Positions 26,601-37,351 of a stretch of 64,000 bases of DNA are shown in pieces (position 1 is the first letter of the stretch; each line of letters starts with the position of its first letter). This DNA is from Terriglobales bacterium. GTDB taxonomy: Bacteria; Acidobacteriota; Terriglobia; Terriglobales; Acidobacteriaceae. The stretch is taken from the NCBI GenBank assembly GCA_025934735.1, contig JAICWP010000003.1, positions 124,001 to 188,000 of the forward strand. Direction: 5' to 3'. The notes below the pieces were generated by a model, which did no database searches, was not told where the DNA came from, and saw nothing but the letters and a program-made list of their open reading frames with translations. Made by a program: the position numbers and the translations under genes.

Positions 26601-27223
26601 AACAGTTCGATGCGCACCGGGCGGTCGGCTTCTGGCGAATACACGTCTAGAATGCCGCCGCGAACCGCGTATTCCCCAGGCATCTCCACCACGTCTGCCG
26701 CCGTGTAGCCGACCATATTGAGGTGGCGGGCCAGCGCTTCAGCGTCCACGCTCTCGGCGCGGCGCACCACCCGCGCTAAATCGGCGTAGAACTCGGCCGC
26801 ACGCAGGCGGATGGCGGTGGAAGCGACCGGGGCCACCACGATCGAAGCGGCGCCCGTCGCGATCTTCCACAGCGCCGTCGCCCGGGCCTCCTGAATCTCC
26901 GGATGAGGAGACAGATTCTGAAAAGGCAGCACATCGCGCGTGGGCAGGGCGACCACGGATTCCGGCTGGGCCGCTCCGGTCAGAGTGCCAAACGACTGCA
27001 GCACCGGAAGAATATCCTCTGCGGCTCGGTTATCGGCTACCACCAGGACCAGGGGGCGTCCGGAACTGCGATGTAGAAGGATTGTGGCTAAAGCCTTGGC
27101 GGTGGGAGTGAGACCGGAGACACTAACCCGTCCCGTGCCCTCTTTGAGGTGGGAGGCCGCACGCGACAGTGGCGCCAGATTTTCCGCGTCCGCGAAGAGT
27201 TCGCGGACGAAGGGAAGAACCAT
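23660..27223 (-). CDS. mfd: Transcription-repair coupling factor Mfd
   Basis: Mfd recognises RNA polymerase stalled at lesions, pushes it off with its translocase and recruits UvrA. The 1187-aa protein has the UvrB-like N-terminal part, then the CarD-like RNAP-interaction domain (GDYVVHVEHGIGIYQG). The RecG-type translocase follows with CGDVGYGKTEVAMRAAF (Walker A), VVDEEQRFGVRHKERLK (DExQ box) and MSATPIPRTLHMSL. The C-terminal D7-type autoinhibitory region is present (AEYIAEENQRLRMYKRIA). Full length is normal. The minus-strand extended -10 TGC-TAGAAT lies only 9 nt before the ATG, so the leader is very short. Confidence 0.97.
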   Translation of the reverse strand: MVLPFVRELFADAENLAPLSRAASHLKEGTGRVSVSGLTPTAKALATILLHRSSGRPLVLVVADNRAAEDILPVLQSFGTLTGAAQPESVVALPTRDVLPFQNLSPHPEIQEARATALWKIATGAASIVVAPVASTAIRLRAAEFYADLARVVRRAESVDAEALARHLNMVGYTAADVVEMPGEYAVRGGILDVYSPEADRPVRIELFGDEVESIRKFDPSTQRSSTPLDEAVLLPLTETPATEELLGAIHARLSGRRISGAEELLEEAALAAGATVFPGWEFYAPVASANTTLFDLLPRAAVVLDEPDALESEFEHFWERLGEIHERSGVGNLVRPEDLYFAPQDWEQRVSQLGVVEVEHLGITRAGEEQLTLSSQPTTRFHGSVPAMVEEVKKLTAEGKHVMFAAANTGELERLADIFTEYNVSYRLGSPVRAGGESYADETAYFAGEVYATTVVKAYVPDGVLLPAAALVIFGSRDLFDESEAVVSRPQRPRSKTSTFLSDFRDLAVGDYVVHVEHGIGIYQGLKEIAQQDGKAEFMLLEYAEGAKLYVPLTRLDLVQKYRSAEGAKPALSRLGTATWAKTKARVKKAMQDMADELLKLYAERKTVEGHAFPSDNEWQREFEDSFEFQETEDQGLAISDVKRDMEVQQPMDRLLCGDVGYGKTEVAMRAAFKAVSDNHQVAVLAPTTVLAFQHYETFKSRFAAFPVSIEMISRFRTPRQQKEILQRVEAGKVDILIGTHRLLSKDVKFTNLGLLVVDEEQRFGVRHKERLKQMRKDVDVLTMSATPIPRTLHMSLVGLRDMSVIETPPRDRIAIQTVVAAWDEKLIKSSIEQELERGGQVYFVHNRVDSIYEIAAKVQELVPRARTMVGHGQMSERELEKVMLKFMHHEADVLVATTIIENGLDIPLCNTIIINRADRYGLSELYQLRGRVGRSNRRAYAYLLLPAELELTPLARRRLAALKEFSDLGAGFKIAALDLELRGAGNMLGGEQSGHIEAVGFELYTSMLERAVRENKGEVAAAEVETQLNLGLNIRIPAEYIAEENQRLRMYKRIAGVENENQLADVRSELQDRYGEAPQPVRNLLDYATLRLLCNRIGVARVERKRDLVSINFTQNAAVEPEKLARFVSDQRGAQFTPGGTLKFFIKGATQAEEVLARIRGVLEELTGALSGPGLAGDAESKVAK

Positions 27224-27232
27224 CGCTCTTTC

Positions 27233-27241
27233 ATTCTAGCA
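27233..27241 (-). promoter_or_regulatory. Extended -10 box TGC-TAGAAT 9 nt upstream of mfd
   Basis: Same hexamer and extended motif as selD, here 9 nt from the ATG, predicting an extremely short leader. Confidence 0.4.
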
Positions 27242-27723
27242 GGGCGGCGGCAAGGCGGTGCTCTGGCCAACACCACCACCCGGTCTCTGTCACCCTGAGC
27301 GGAGTAGGCTGGTTCGAATGGGAACAAGGCTGGGAAGTCGAAGAATCCCGAGTTCTGCGCCATAACGGCGATTTCAGGGGAGTACTCGAGCTTGTGCCTC
27401 GCTCAACCTGAGAGACGCGTAAAAGATTTCCCTTGCCGGTCATGTACTTCGGTGTGCTTGGAACTTGCAGAATGTGAGTTATAAAGAATTCGTGCTGAGC
27501 TAGATGGCTGCCTGGTCGCCTGGCTAACCGGCCCGCGACTAGTCAGCCAGCCAGCCGCTCAAGCGGCCCGCGAAAAATCGTAAGTTCCTTCCGATAAAAC
27601 TCTCGACAATGAACACATCCGCACCCGAAAGGGCGCGGGTGTGCCCGCAAATCACCGCAACACACAGATCTCATCCTGAGCGGGGGGCCGGAACACAATT
27701 CCGGCCCGAGCGAAAGAGAACAC
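27242..27723. other. Gene-free spacer (about 480 nt) between mfd and the DUF4139 gene
   Basis: There is no credible ORF on either strand. It holds two copies of the CGCTCAGGATGACA-type repeat in inverse orientation (27287-27307 and 27670-27685). It also has a stretch of CAGC/GGCT words including cagccagccagcc (about 27545), and a GCACCC-gaaagggc-GGGTGTGC hairpin-like segment near 27625. A promoter for mfd lies at its left end; no terminator for the DUF4139 gene is clear. Confidence 0.5.
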
Positions 27724-29232
27724 TTACCACGAGTAGTGCACCAGGTACGTAATCACCTGCTCGCCATTGGGCGCAACCGTCACTGGAAACTCAACGGTCT
27801 GCGCGTCCGTCTTTCGGTACTGATGCGACTGTTCAATCAGCTTCCAGTTGGTCCAACGATAGAGGTGCTCGACCACCCGCACATTCACCGCCTCCTTCTT
27901 GTGGTTACGCACCTTGATTTCGAATGATTCTTCGATCCATCTCTGCGCCGAATCCACGCGGATGTTGGTACGGCGCCGCTCGCCCACTACGTCGAAGGCA
28001 TTTCCGGTATAGACGCGCACAGTTTCGTCCTTGGGAGTGTGGTCAATGGTGTTCTCGCCCACAAACTCCAGGTGGCCGTCAGTGTCGCGGCGGTAGAAGC
28101 GCAGGCGACCCTTGGGCAGGGCGATACCCAGGTGATTGGCTTCTGAGTTCTTGAACTCCTGCATGACCCAGACCTTGGGATTGGAAGCCGTGCCGTAACT
28201 GACATCCTGGCGTGCCTGCTCCGGGCTGTAATAGGCGTAGTTGGCCAGATTGGCGCCGTCATAGATATAAAGGCGCTGGGAGCGGAAGCCCGTGGCGCGC
28301 ACAAATTCCACCTGCTTGGTCTGCTGGTCCCGCAAGGTGGTGGGGCGCTGCAGGGTATAGAGGTGGAATTCGTCGAAGGATTTCTCCCGGACCACGGGAG
28401 CCATGGCTTCATCGGCGGCGGCTTTCGCAGCCATGTTGTAGATGCGACTCGCCGGCGTGGGTGCCTGAATCTTGCTCACATCGCCGGCCAGCAGTTTGAT
28501 GCGCGCATTCTCGTAAGTCTTGCCGCTCTGGTTGCGCATGGTAATCCAGCCCACCAGGTCAACCAGGTTGCTGCCGCGCTCGCTGCTGTCGGCCAGCACC
28601 AGGTTGTAGTCTGCCTGCCAGCTCATGCCGCCGCTGACATAGGAAATTTCTCCGTCGAAGGTGCCGGGCTGGTTAGTTTCGAGCAGCCAACTGAGCGTGG
28701 GCTTCAAGATAGTGTCGCTGCCCAGAGCAGGGAACAGGGGCTGGCCGGGCAGTCCGAAGCGCAGCACTCCATCTACTTCGATAATGGGCTGGCCCATGCC
28801 GGGCTGAGGATAGCCTCCGTTGTAAGAAGCGCTGGGAATGTAGCCACTGCGGATGATCGTGCCGCGCACGGTTTCCTGGCGCTCGCCACGCTGCACCAGA
28901 AAGTCAATCGTCTTCCCTTCATACATGGAGAGCAGCAGCTCCTGGGAAATGGGATCGTTGCGGTAATTCTGTTCCAGGATCTGCAGGGCGCGGCCCGCAG
29001 GGTCGCGCAGGATCACCGAATCCGGCTCCAACAGGCTGGTCATGCCGGCATATTGAATGTGATTCACTCCGGCGTGCAAAGTGAGCGGCAGCCGCTCCCG
29101 CGCAACAAAGAAGTTCTGGTTGTAAATGGTTAATGCGGGCGCGTTATCCTGCGCTGGCTTCTCCTGCGGCCTCTCCTGCGCCGCAACCGTTACCGCAAGC
29201 AAACACACCAGTACCGCGATGAGCTTCCTCAT
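27724..29232 (-). CDS. Exported DUF4139-family protein
   Basis: The 502-aa product starts MRKLIAVLVCLLAVTVAAQE (signal peptide), with AAGGACT in front of the ATG at 29232; the longer frame upstream to 29391 lacks features. It matches the layout of DUF4139 proteins: an N-terminal beta domain with LTIYNQNFFVARERL, a central DISYVSGGMSWQADYNLVLAD-like segment (here GEISYVSGGMSWQADYN) and a C-terminal half with FEIKVRNHKKEAVNVRVVEHLYRWTNW. Family function is unknown; an exported adhesion or envelope role is possible. Confidence 0.82.
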   Translation of the reverse strand: MRKLIAVLVCLLAVTVAAQERPQEKPAQDNAPALTIYNQNFFVARERLPLTLHAGVNHIQYAGMTSLLEPDSVILRDPAGRALQILEQNYRNDPISQELLLSMYEGKTIDFLVQRGERQETVRGTIIRSGYIPSASYNGGYPQPGMGQPIIEVDGVLRFGLPGQPLFPALGSDTILKPTLSWLLETNQPGTFDGEISYVSGGMSWQADYNLVLADSSERGSNLVDLVGWITMRNQSGKTYENARIKLLAGDVSKIQAPTPASRIYNMAAKAAADEAMAPVVREKSFDEFHLYTLQRPTTLRDQQTKQVEFVRATGFRSQRLYIYDGANLANYAYYSPEQARQDVSYGTASNPKVWVMQEFKNSEANHLGIALPKGRLRFYRRDTDGHLEFVGENTIDHTPKDETVRVYTGNAFDVVGERRRTNIRVDSAQRWIEESFEIKVRNHKKEAVNVRVVEHLYRWTNWKLIEQSHQYRKTDAQTVEFPVTVAPNGEQVITYLVHYSW

Positions 29233-29428
29233 AGTCCTTAGCCCCAGTTGTTTTTTGCGTCCGGGAGGGAGTCCCCAGCTTTCCGGCCTTCGTATGTAGA
29301 ACGTACGTGCGTGGAGGAATTGCGTGGAAGCCGTGAGCAGCGCGGGTAATAGGGGAGTGGTTACCTCTGGAACAACCCTGGTCCTAAACAAATGTGCGAT
29401 CTGTCACTGTTTAGGGGTGCTTCGTTAA

Positions 29429-29463
29429 AAAAGCAAAAGAGACGTAGCAAGCTACGTCTCTTT
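29429..29463 (-). terminator. Intrinsic terminator of gyrB
   Basis: A perfect 13-bp stem (29436-29448 / 29451-29463, arms AAAGAGACGTAGC and GCTACGTCTCTTT). On the minus strand it is followed by TGCTTTTTTAAC. It lies about 90 nt downstream of the gyrB stop. Confidence 0.85.
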
Positions 29464-29513
29464 ACGGGTTTGATTGTGATCCGCGTGTTCAGCGTCAATC
29501 TGCGGCGAAGCGC

Positions 29514-29538
29514 TCCCTCGCTGGCCTCAGGATGACGG
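29514..29538 (+). repeat. Copy of the CGCTCAGGATGACA-type dispersed repeat
   Basis: tccctcgctggcctcaggat followed by gacgg, between the gyrB terminator and the gyrB stop codon. Confidence 0.5.
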
Positions 29539-29550
29539 CGCTCAGACGCC

Positions 29551-32190
<2,640 letters not shown>

Positions 32191-32494
32191 TCAGCTCCGT
32201 AAATAACGCGTGGGTCGGGCTCGAGAAGGAGGATTCTTTGCTCCCCCAAAATCTGGTACAACTTATTGATATTAGAAGCAGTTAGCGGAACTCAACCCGT
32301 GTTCTATTTTAACACAAAGCAGGTGCTTTTTTACCTGTCGGGCAGGCGAAAAATGGCAGGTATCTGGAGGCGCAACAGCAGAAGAATCAGAGGCTTAGGA
32401 GTGCCGATCGGCGGCTGATGATTGCGGTTGACGCATTCACCCTCGGCACCACGTTCGAACGATCGTCAATCGAGAATTTTTAACCTTGAATTCC
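32191..32494. other. Gyrase leader spacer without a gene (304 nt)
   Basis: There is no ORF of note. Minus-strand AT-rich stretches (TGTGTTAAAATAG near 32310 and CTTCTAATATC near 32270) probably contain the gyrB promoter, but I cannot pair a convincing -35 with either -10. The left part near mscL contains word-repeat material (gccgatcggcggctgatg, cgatcgtcaatcgag). Confidence 0.4.
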
Positions 32495-32917
32495 TCATAC
32501 CGCCTTCGCCCTAACCTCCGTCAGCGCGCTGGTGCAGAAGGCGCAACGCCGTGCGTCAATCGGAATCTCGCTCAGGCACTCCGGGCACTTCTTGGTGGTG
32601 GGATCGGCGGGCGGCTCTTTGCGCGCGCGCGAGACCAGGGTGTTGATGGGGGTAACCACAAAGAAGTACACCGCTGCGGCAATCAGAAGGAAGGATATGG
32701 CGGCGTTGATGAAGTCGCCGTAAAGGAAGGTGCTGTTATTGATGGTGAAGCTGAGGCCGCCGAAATCCGGCTTGCCCACAAGAGCGGCGATGAACGGTGT
32801 GAGCAGGTCCTTCACGAACGAAGTCACTACCGTGCCGAAAGCGGCACCGATGACCACGCCGACGGCCAAATCCACTACACTTCCCCGCAGCACGAATTGC
32901 CGGAAGCCCTTGAGCAT
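32495..32917 (-). CDS. mscL: Large-conductance mechanosensitive channel with C-terminal zinc ribbon
   Basis: MscL opens under membrane tension to release solutes. The 140-aa product has the N-terminal amphipathic helix MLKGFRQFVLRG, TM1 (VVDLAVGVVIGAAFGTVV) and TM2 (DFINAAISFLLIAAAVYFFVV). The cytoplasmic helix is followed by CPECLSEIPIDARRCAFC (C111, C114, C125, C128), a zinc-ribbon motif absent from E. coli MscL. The start is set by AGGAGG 6 nt before the ATG; the longer frame to 33016 is not used. It interrupts the usual dnaN-recF-gyrB order. Confidence 0.92.
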   Translation of the reverse strand: MLKGFRQFVLRGSVVDLAVGVVIGAAFGTVVTSFVKDLLTPFIAALVGKPDFGGLSFTINNSTFLYGDFINAAISFLLIAAAVYFFVVTPINTLVSRARKEPPADPTTKKCPECLSEIPIDARRCAFCTSALTEVRAKAV

Positions 32918-33029
32918 GGCACACCTCCTGAGGCGGGTAGAGTAGCCCCGGGCGGCAATGACGTCAAATCCGGGGATCACAGAACACCGTGATGACCTGC
33001 TTGGGGGGCGGTACAAGGAACTACACAGG

Positions 33030-33080
33030 TCCTTCGCTCGGGTGCGCGTCTGTATTCGTCACCCTCCGCTCAGGATGTCA
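33030..33080 (+). repeat. Two units of the CGCTCAGGATGACA-type dispersed repeat
   Basis: tccttcgctcggg and, 30 nt later, ccctccgctcaggatgtca, in the spacer between mscL and dnaN. Confidence 0.5.
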
Positions 33081-33099
33081 TTCGTGTGGGACAATCCCC

Positions 33100-34206
33100 T
33101 CAGATCCGCATGGGCATCACGATGTAGCGGTACTTGTAGTCCTCGGCGCCTTCGGGGCGAAGCTGGCCGGCGGACTGCGGGTCTTTGAACTCCAGGCGCA
33201 CTTCCTCGGTGTCGGCGGCCTTCAGGAAATCAAGCAGGTAAGCGGAATTGTAGCCGATAGTAAGCGCGTCGCCGGTATAGGAAGTATCCAGGGAATCTTC
33301 TGACTCGCCGGCCTCGGTGGAGGAAGAGGAAACCTTCAGCTCGTTCTTCTCCAGCCGCATGCGGATGGCGCCGGAGCGCTCGTCGGCAAACTGGGCCACG
33401 CGCTGGATAGCGCCGTTCAGATCGTCGCAGCGCACCAGCACGCTCTTCGTGTTGTCCTTGGGCAGCACCGCCTCGTAGTTGGGAAACTGGCCGGTGAGCT
33501 GGCGCGAGGTGAGCAGGCGCTGGCCGATGCGGAAGAAGAGGGTGGACTCATCCTTGGCGAATTCCACTTCATCCACATCCGCGTTCTGCAGCAGCGAGTG
33601 CAGCTCCGACATGGCCTTCTTGGGGATCAGGGTGCGCATGTCATTAGCGCCAAACTTCTCCTGCGCTTCAATGTGCGCCAGGCGATGCCCATCCGTAGCC
33701 ACCATGACAATGGACTCAGGCTTCAACACCATGAGCGCGCCATTCAGGGTGTAGCGCGACTCCTCGTTGGAGATGGCAAAGATGGTCTTGCTGATCAGGG
33801 TGCGGAGCACCGCAACCGGGATCTTCACGATGCTGGCGCCGGGAAAGGCGGGCAGGCTGGGGAAATTGGAGCGCGCCATGCCTACCATCTTGGTATTGGA
33901 CCGGCCGGCGCGGATGTTGACCCAGTGGTTCTCCAGCAGCTTAACCGAAATATCCACGTCGGGCAGCAGCTTGACGTAATCGTAGAGCTTGCGCGCTGGA
34001 ATGGTGCACGCGCCCTCTTTCTTCACTTTGGCGCTGCAGGAGGTTCGCAGGCTCAGGTCGAGGTCCGTGGCGGTGATCGACAGCTTGTCACCGGCGGCTT
34101 CGAATAAAAAGTTGGAAAGAATGGGAATCGTCGTCTTGCGCTCGACCACGCCCTGTGTCGCGGTCAACTCGCGCAGCAGTTCAGACCTGCTGACGGTGAT
34201 TTCCAT
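33100..34206 (-). CDS. dnaN: DNA polymerase III beta subunit (sliding clamp)
   Basis: Ring-shaped clamp that tethers Pol III and repair proteins. The 368-aa product starts MEITVSRSELLRELTATQGVVERKTTIPILSN, the standard N-terminal beta-clamp block. It contains VATDGHRLA and PNYEAVLP in the middle domain and ends with IGYNSAYLLDFLKA and YRYIVMPMRI. I chose 34206 because the family starts here. A longer form from 34245 (MPAEAMVATGTST...) has an AGGTGG site and cannot be excluded. The gene is downstream of dnaA and separated from it by an AT-rich spacer. Confidence 0.95.
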   Translation of the reverse strand: MEITVSRSELLRELTATQGVVERKTTIPILSNFLFEAAGDKLSITATDLDLSLRTSCSAKVKKEGACTIPARKLYDYVKLLPDVDISVKLLENHWVNIRAGRSNTKMVGMARSNFPSLPAFPGASIVKIPVAVLRTLISKTIFAISNEESRYTLNGALMVLKPESIVMVATDGHRLAHIEAQEKFGANDMRTLIPKKAMSELHSLLQNADVDEVEFAKDESTLFFRIGQRLLTSRQLTGQFPNYEAVLPKDNTKSVLVRCDDLNGAIQRVAQFADERSGAIRMRLEKNELKVSSSSTEAGESEDSLDTSYTGDALTIGYNSAYLLDFLKAADTEEVRLEFKDPQSAGQLRPEGAEDYKYRYIVMPMRI

Positions 34207-34554
34207 GGTGGACGTCCCTGTAGCGACCATCGCCTCTGCCGGCATAAATGACCACCTGAAAACCGGGCTAATAGCCCGAGATTAGTACTTCCCTTATATC
34301 AAAATAAAAAGCTATAAAACCAGTAGTAACAGTAGGCAGGCCGGAAAAGTGGAAATTCGGGCTCCAACCGCCAGGGGAGCTGCTTTTCTAGCAAAATCCC
34401 CCCTGTTCATAAGGGCTCCCGGCTGTGGCTGGACAGGGAAAGCTGGGGACCCCGGCAAAATCCGACCGTTTGTTACACACATTCCACAGGCGGCGCACAG
34501 CGGGGCTGGAGGAAGACTGGGCCGCGAGGTGGAAAAGGAGAGCGGAACCGCGAT
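34207..34554. other. dnaA-dnaN spacer: AT-rich segment and inverted repeat, possible oriC component
   Basis: There is no gene in these 348 nt. A perfect inverted repeat CGGGCTA-A-TAGCCCG (34264-34278) lies in the dnaN leader. An AT-rich run at 34280-34325 could be a DNA-unwinding element, or the dnaN promoter (GATATAAG on the minus strand). DnaA-box-like words with at least two mismatches to TTATCCACA are seen (ggtggaaaa 34528-34536; tgttacaca and attccacag near 34470-34490). No clean cluster of boxes is visible. Confidence 0.35.
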
Positions 34555-35946
34555 TCATCCGCCCAAAGTCTCCGTGAGTTTATTGAGCAGCCTGTTCAAA
34601 TCCTTGTCGCTCTTTCGGCTCTCGTCAATCTTCTCGACGGAGTGCAGCACCGTGGTGTGATGCTTGCCGCCAAACTGGCGCCCTATTTCCGGCAGCGAGG
34701 CCTCGGTGAGATGCTTGGCCAGGTACATGGCGATCTGCCGCGGATAAACGATGGCGCGGGAGTTGTTCTTGGCCTTGATCTCCACCAGTTTAAGGCCGAA
34801 CTGCTCGGCCACTGATTTCTGGATGGCTTCGATAGTGACCTTGCGCGCCTGCGAATCAATGAAGTTTTTGAGCACCTGCTGTGTATAGGGCAGGGTGATC
34901 TCGGCGCCGATGAGCGAAGAGTGGGCAATCAGGCGGATGAGCGCCCCTTCCAGTTCGCGCACGTTCGAGCGGATGTTGGAGGCTATATAGAGGGCGACGT
35001 CGGTGGGCAGCGTAACCCGCTCCTGCTCCGCCTTCTTCTGCAGAATGGCGACCTTGGTCTCCAGGTCGGGCGGCTGAATGTCGGCAATCAGTCCCCACTC
35101 GAAACGGCTGCGCAGGCGGTCCTCGATTTCGGCCAGTTCCTTGGGTGGACGGTCACTGGCGATCACGATCTGCTTCATGGACTCGTGCAGCGCGTTAAAG
35201 GTGTGGAAGAACTCCTCCTGAGTGCGCTCCTTCTGGGCCAGGAACTGGATGTCGTCAATGAGCAGCACATCCACGTTGCGAAACTTGTCACGGAAGCTGC
35301 TCATCTTGTCGTAACGCAACGAGTTGATCATTTCGTTGGTGAACTTCTCGCTCGACAGATAGCAGATGGCCATTTGCGGCTGGCGGCGCTTGATCTCGTG
35401 TCCGATGGCCTGCATCAGGTGCGTCTTGCCCATGCCAACACCGCCGTACAGGAACAGCGGGTTGTACGCCTTGGAGGGCCGCTCGGCAACGGCCAGCGAT
35501 GCAGCGTGGGCAAACTGGTTGCCGGCGCCAATAACAAACGCTTCAAAGGTGTAGCGAGGATTGAGCTGGGCGGCTCCATCCCAGTCGAAGCGCGCCTGGT
35601 GAGCCAGGGCGCTGGGCGTGTGCGACTGCGCCGGCGCTGGTGCTGAAAGCCCGCCGTCATGACGCACCGGCGTGGCCGCCGGATCATCTTCCGGAGTCAC
35701 AAACTTCACGTCCTGGAATTCCAGGTTCAGGTTGTCCAGAGCTTCCTGGATCAGGTCAGCGTACTTCTCTTCGATGTGGCGGAACTCCGGAGTGGGAACG
35801 CGGACGTAAATCACCTTACCGGTGGCATGACTGTAACGCGTGGGCTTGAGCCAGGTATCGTAAGAGTGCCGGTTGATCTTTTTTTCCAGCGCGTCAAGGA
35901 TGCGAATCCACGGATTGGGAGCAACAGCGGTACCAGTAACCGACAT
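34555..35946 (-). CDS. dnaA: Chromosomal replication initiator DnaA
   Basis: Binds origin boxes and opens oriC. The 463-aa protein has domain I (WIRILDALEKKINRHSYDTWLKPT), a Pro/Ala-rich linker and the AAA+ domain with Walker A GGVGMGKTHL and LLIDDIQFLAQKE. The C-terminal DNA-binding domain carries the signature PRQIAMYLAKHLTEASLPEIG and FGGKHHTTVLHS. The ATG at 35946 is preferred to TTG at 35952. TATGGT lies 6 nt before that ATG and no Shine-Dalgarno is present, so the transcript may be leaderless. Confidence 0.97.
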   Translation of the reverse strand: MSVTGTAVAPNPWIRILDALEKKINRHSYDTWLKPTRYSHATGKVIYVRVPTPEFRHIEEKYADLIQEALDNLNLEFQDVKFVTPEDDPAATPVRHDGGLSAPAPAQSHTPSALAHQARFDWDGAAQLNPRYTFEAFVIGAGNQFAHAASLAVAERPSKAYNPLFLYGGVGMGKTHLMQAIGHEIKRRQPQMAICYLSSEKFTNEMINSLRYDKMSSFRDKFRNVDVLLIDDIQFLAQKERTQEEFFHTFNALHESMKQIVIASDRPPKELAEIEDRLRSRFEWGLIADIQPPDLETKVAILQKKAEQERVTLPTDVALYIASNIRSNVRELEGALIRLIAHSSLIGAEITLPYTQQVLKNFIDSQARKVTIEAIQKSVAEQFGLKLVEIKAKNNSRAIVYPRQIAMYLAKHLTEASLPEIGRQFGGKHHTTVLHSVEKIDESRKSDKDLNRLLNKLTETLGG

Positions 35947-35952
35947 TAGCAA

Positions 35953-35958
35953 ACCATA
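35953..35958 (-). promoter_or_regulatory. TATGGT box 6 nt upstream of dnaA (leaderless candidate)
   Basis: Minus-strand TATGGT, six bases, then the ATG at 35946. The -35 is not obvious. It fits the pattern also seen upstream of ruvA, selD, mnmE and vapB. Confidence 0.35.
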
Positions 35959-36343
35959 GCTGGGCCGTACTGACGGACCCCGGAAGAAATGCGATAGAAC
36001 GAAACGCCCGCCGGAGCGGGAGCAGAGTATGCAAAGAATGAGTAAACCGAAATGCAGTGACTGCTCGGCATACTAGCACGAAAATTTTTTTGCGTGTGGA
36101 AATGTTGGCGGAGATTTTTTTTCACTGGGGTGAGTTGTAGCGCGCCGGAAGATTCTGTCAAGTCATTAGTTGGTAATGTCGCAAACCTGATGCAGAGAAG
36201 AGTGGCCCCGCCCGCATTTTTGTCCCGCGGGATTTCGCCTTAATACTTTTCTCGCCGCGGTCCCCGCAGCTAGAGACGAAGCGCAACGAAAGCAGAGCAC
36301 AAGCGGCCCAGCGCACACCCGAGCGAGCCTCCTGGCAGCAGAA

Positions 36344-36372
36344 TTGCCGCTCGCGCAGGCTTCATTTATACT
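36344..36372 (+). promoter_or_regulatory. Promoter of the rpmH operon
   Basis: -35 TTGCCG (36344-36349), 17-nt spacer, -10 TATACT (36367-36372). The predicted start near 36379 gives a leader of about 44 nt with AAGGAG at 36402-36407. Confidence 0.65.
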
Positions 36373-36422
36373 TTTCACTTACCACTGGTTTATTCAGCAG
36401 CAAGGAGCAGCTAACTTTTTCC

Positions 36423-36578
36423 ATGCCCAAGCGCACGTTCCAGCCTAACCGTCGCCGCCGCTCAAAGACGCACGGCTTTCGCCAACGGATGAAAACCAAA
36501 AGCGGCCAGGCGGTCCTGTCACGCCGCCGCGCCAAAGGACGCAAGCGGGTATCGGTGAAGCCGGGCTTCCGCGAGTAA
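36423..36578 (+). CDS. rpmH: 50S ribosomal protein L34
   Basis: A 51-aa, very basic protein: [19 protein letters not shown], then [21 protein letters not shown], the L34 signature. It is short and easily missed. It opens the conserved block rpmH-rnpA-yidD-yidC-jag, in which L34, the RNase P protein and the membrane insertase are co-expressed. AAGGAG lies 15 nt before the ATG, further than usual, and the -10/-35 pair at 36344-36372 serves the operon. It diverges from dnaA across the 476-nt spacer. Confidence 0.97.
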   Translation: MPKRTFQPNRRRRSKTHGFRQRMKTKSGQAVLSRRRAKGRKRVSVKPGFRE

Positions 36579-36626
36579 CATCTGTCCTGCGCAGGCACAG
36601 CCGGATTTGAGCGAGCCGAGACCACT

Positions 36627-37070
36627 GTGAGCGGCCCTCCGCCGAACACGCAATCTCCGGGACGGCAAAAAGCCGCCGGGAAGCAGGCGGGGGCATTCTC
36701 CCGAGCCGCACGCCTGCTGAAGCATGCTGATTTCGAGCGCGTGTACGAAAAGGGGCAGCGCCATTTCGCGCGCCACATGACGGTGTTTTTTCTGCCCCGC
36801 GAATCCAGCCAGGCGCGGATCGGATTCACGGTGGGCCGGGTACTGGGTGGGGCGGTGGAGCGCAACCGCATCAAGCGCCGGCTACGGGAAGCGGTACGCC
36901 TGCAGTGGGGCCGGCTGGGTTCAGCGGTGGATATAGTGGTCAACCCCAAGAAGTCGGTCTTGCAGGCGAAGTTTGCCGAGGTCGAGCAGGAACTGGGGCG
37001 GGCCTTTGAAGTGATCGATGGGAAACTCCGGAACCCGGGGGGGCCATCGGCCACCCGGAAGAGGGTTTGA
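36627..37070 (+). CDS. rnpA: Ribonuclease P protein component
   Basis: Protein cofactor of the RNase P ribozyme, which removes 5' leaders from tRNA precursors. The 147-aa product begins with a GTG. It contains LLKHADFERVYEKGQRHFARHMTVFF, the signature block RIGFTVGRVLGGAVERNRIKRRLREA with the RNR motif, and a conserved DIVVNPKK stretch. The N-terminal 25 residues are a non-conserved Pro/Gln extension. The stop codon directly abuts the GTG of yidD. Confidence 0.95.
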   Translation: MSGPPPNTQSPGRQKAAGKQAGAFSRAARLLKHADFERVYEKGQRHFARHMTVFFLPRESSQARIGFTVGRVLGGAVERNRIKRRLREAVRLQWGRLGSAVDIVVNPKKSVLQAKFAEVEQELGRAFEVIDGKLRNPGGPSATRKRV

Positions 37071-37322
37071 GTGAAAAGGACCGTAATAGCTCTGCTGCGG
37101 GCGTACAAGTGGGCGCTATCGCCCCTGCTGCCCGCCGCGTGCCGCTACGTTCCCAGCTGTTCTGAGTACGCGCTGGAGGCGGTGGAGCGCCAGGGCGCGC
37201 TGCTGGGCGGACTGAAGGCGGCGTGGCGGGTGTTGCGTTGCCATCCTTTTGCGCGCGGCGGATACGATCCGGTGGTTCGCGAGCAACACGACGCGCCCGC
37301 CCGCGCTCACCACGCAAGATGA
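37071..37322 (+). CDS. yidD: Membrane protein insertion efficiency factor YidD
   Basis: A small (83 aa) amphipathic protein that aids YidC-dependent insertion. The sequence VKRTVIALLRAYKWALSPLLPAACRYVPSCSEYALEAVERQGAL has the family pattern (Y-K-x-x-LSP, CRYxPSCSEYxxxAxxxxG) with its cysteines, and the C-terminal RCHPFARGGYDPV block. It starts with GTG immediately after the rnpA stop and lies 29 nt before yidC. Confidence 0.93.
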   Translation: MKRTVIALLRAYKWALSPLLPAACRYVPSCSEYALEAVERQGALLGGLKAAWRVLRCHPFARGGYDPVVREQHDAPARAHHAR

Positions 37323-37351
37323 AAAGAAAGATTTTTCTCAGGTAAATTGGT

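Larger units (their letters stand above)
35947..36422. other. Divergent dnaA-rpmH spacer, candidate replication origin region
   Basis: This 476-nt gap separates leftward dnaA/dnaN/gyrB from rightward rpmH/rnpA/yidC, the usual place of oriC or a promoter hub. It contains T-rich tracts (aaaattttttt at about 36081, gagattttttttcac at about 36112) and one box-like word tgtggaaat (36095-36103, two mismatches on the reverse strand). The rpmH promoter lies at the right end and a dnaA -10 (35953-35958) at the left. I cannot see a convincing cluster of DnaA boxes, so oriC is only suggested. Confidence 0.4.

Noticed and set aside
34207-34245. dnaN starting at 34245 rather than 34206
   Set aside because: An AGGTGG site exists upstream of 34245, but the clamp family starts with the MEITVSRS-like segment; I kept 34206 and list the other as an option.
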